This document shows positions 5,371 through 5,863 of a stretch of DNA of 5,863 nucleotides, one piece after another. Source of the stretch: an uncultured Eubacteriales bacterium (lineage in GTDB: Bacteria > Bacillota > Clostridia > Monoglobales > Monoglobaceae); contig USLC01000057.1 of NCBI GenBank assembly GCA_900555375.1, positions 1 to 5,863 on the forward strand, given 5' to 3'. The notes beneath the pieces were generated by a model that worked only from the letters and a program-made list of their open reading frames with translations, was not told the origin of the DNA and made no database searches. The first letter of the stretch is position 1; every line of letters starts with the position of its first letter. Both the position numbers and the translations under genes were made by a program.

Positions 5371-5863
5371 ATGGGAATGACAATGACGCAAAAGATTTTG
5401 GCGGCGCACGCAGGGCTTGACTCGGTTAAAGCGGGGCAGCTTATCCGTGCAAAACTGGATATGGTACTTGGCAACGACGTTACCACTCCCGTTGCCATAA
5501 ATGAGTTTAAGGCAAACGGATTTGACAAGATATTTGATAAAGACAAGATTTCAATCGTGCTTGACCATTTTACACCTAACAAGGACATAAAGTCGGCCGA
5601 GCACTGCAAGCAGTGCCGTGAGTTTGCCAACAAATATGATATCCTCAACTTTTATGATGTCGGCCAGATGGGTGTTGAACATGCCCTGCTGCCCGAAAAG
5701 GGCATTGTGACCGCCGGTGACTGCATCATCGGTGCCGACAGCCACACCTGCACCTACGGTGCGCTGGGTGCCTTCTCCACCGGCGTTGGCTCCACCGACA
5801 TGGCCGCCGGCATGGCCACCGGCATGGCATGGTTCAAGGTGCCCTCTGCCATCAAGTTCGTGC
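5371..5863 (+). CDS. leuC: 3-isopropylmalate dehydratase, large subunit, 5' part only
   Basis: LeuC, with the small subunit LeuD, isomerises 2-isopropylmalate to 3-isopropylmalate in leucine synthesis and belongs to the aconitase family. Only the first 164 of roughly 420 codons are present. The visible part shows the family run LDHFTPNKDIKSAEHC (64-79), then DVGQMGVEHALLPEKG, and GADSHTCTYGALGAFSTGVG (121-140), which contains part of the substrate site. The [4Fe-4S] cysteines of the family lie further downstream and cannot be checked. The first ATG is chosen because AGAGGAG (5356-5362) stands 8 nt before it. In-frame ATGs at 5377 and 5383 are less well spaced. The gene follows ilvD by 16 nt and is surely co-transcribed. 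From about codon 76 onward synonymous codon use changes sharply to GCC, ACC, CTG and ATC while the frame and protein stay intact. Confidence 0.95.
   Translation, partial: MGMTMTQKILAAHAGLDSVKAGQLIRAKLDMVLGNDVTTPVAINEFKANGFDKIFDKDKISIVLDHFTPNKDIKSAEHCKQCREFANKYDILNFYDVGQMGVEHALLPEKGIVTAGDCIIGADSHTCTYGALGAFSTGVGSTDMAAGMATGMAWFKVPSAIKFV

Overview
The window is an ordinary branched-chain amino acid biosynthesis cluster. Codon style, strong AGGAGG-type ribosome binding sites, a TTG start and protein motifs suggest a Bacillota genome, most likely an uncultured Clostridia lineage (Oscillospiraceae-like). That placement is inferred from protein flavour and composition only. All supported genes lie on the + strand: the 3' end of a HinT-type HIT gene (3-152), then ilvB, ilvN, ilvC, ilvD and the first 164 codons of leuC, which runs off the right edge.

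The HIT gene ends in a strong intrinsic terminator (161-195). A perfect-consensus vegetative promoter follows (TTGACA, 17 nt, TATAAT, 267-295). The predicted transcript begins at about 301-303, almost exactly at the foot of a 17-bp stem-loop ending in five T's (301-367). This looks like an attenuator or a 5' stability hairpin. No T-box, no branched-chain-rich leader peptide and no recognisable riboswitch is visible. ilvB (404-2083, TTG start) and ilvN (2098-2574) encode the catalytic and regulatory subunits of acetohydroxyacid synthase. ilvC (2618-3613) encodes ketol-acid reductoisomerase. A GC-rich terminator hairpin (3629-3658) divides ilvC from ilvD (3693-5354, dihydroxyacid dehydratase). 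leuC follows 16 nt later.

IlvBN, IlvC and IlvD act in sequence to convert pyruvate, or pyruvate plus 2-ketobutyrate, to the 2-oxo acid precursors of valine and isoleucine. The valine precursor also feeds leucine synthesis, where LeuC with LeuD performs the isomerase step. leuA, leuB, leuD and the final transaminase are not in the window.

I did not find a new biological system. The observations most worth checking are an abrupt change in synonymous codon choice inside leuC near position 5593, which suggests either recombination or an assembly chimera, and two hairpins that probably set expression levels: the leader stem-loop and the ilvC/ilvD terminator.
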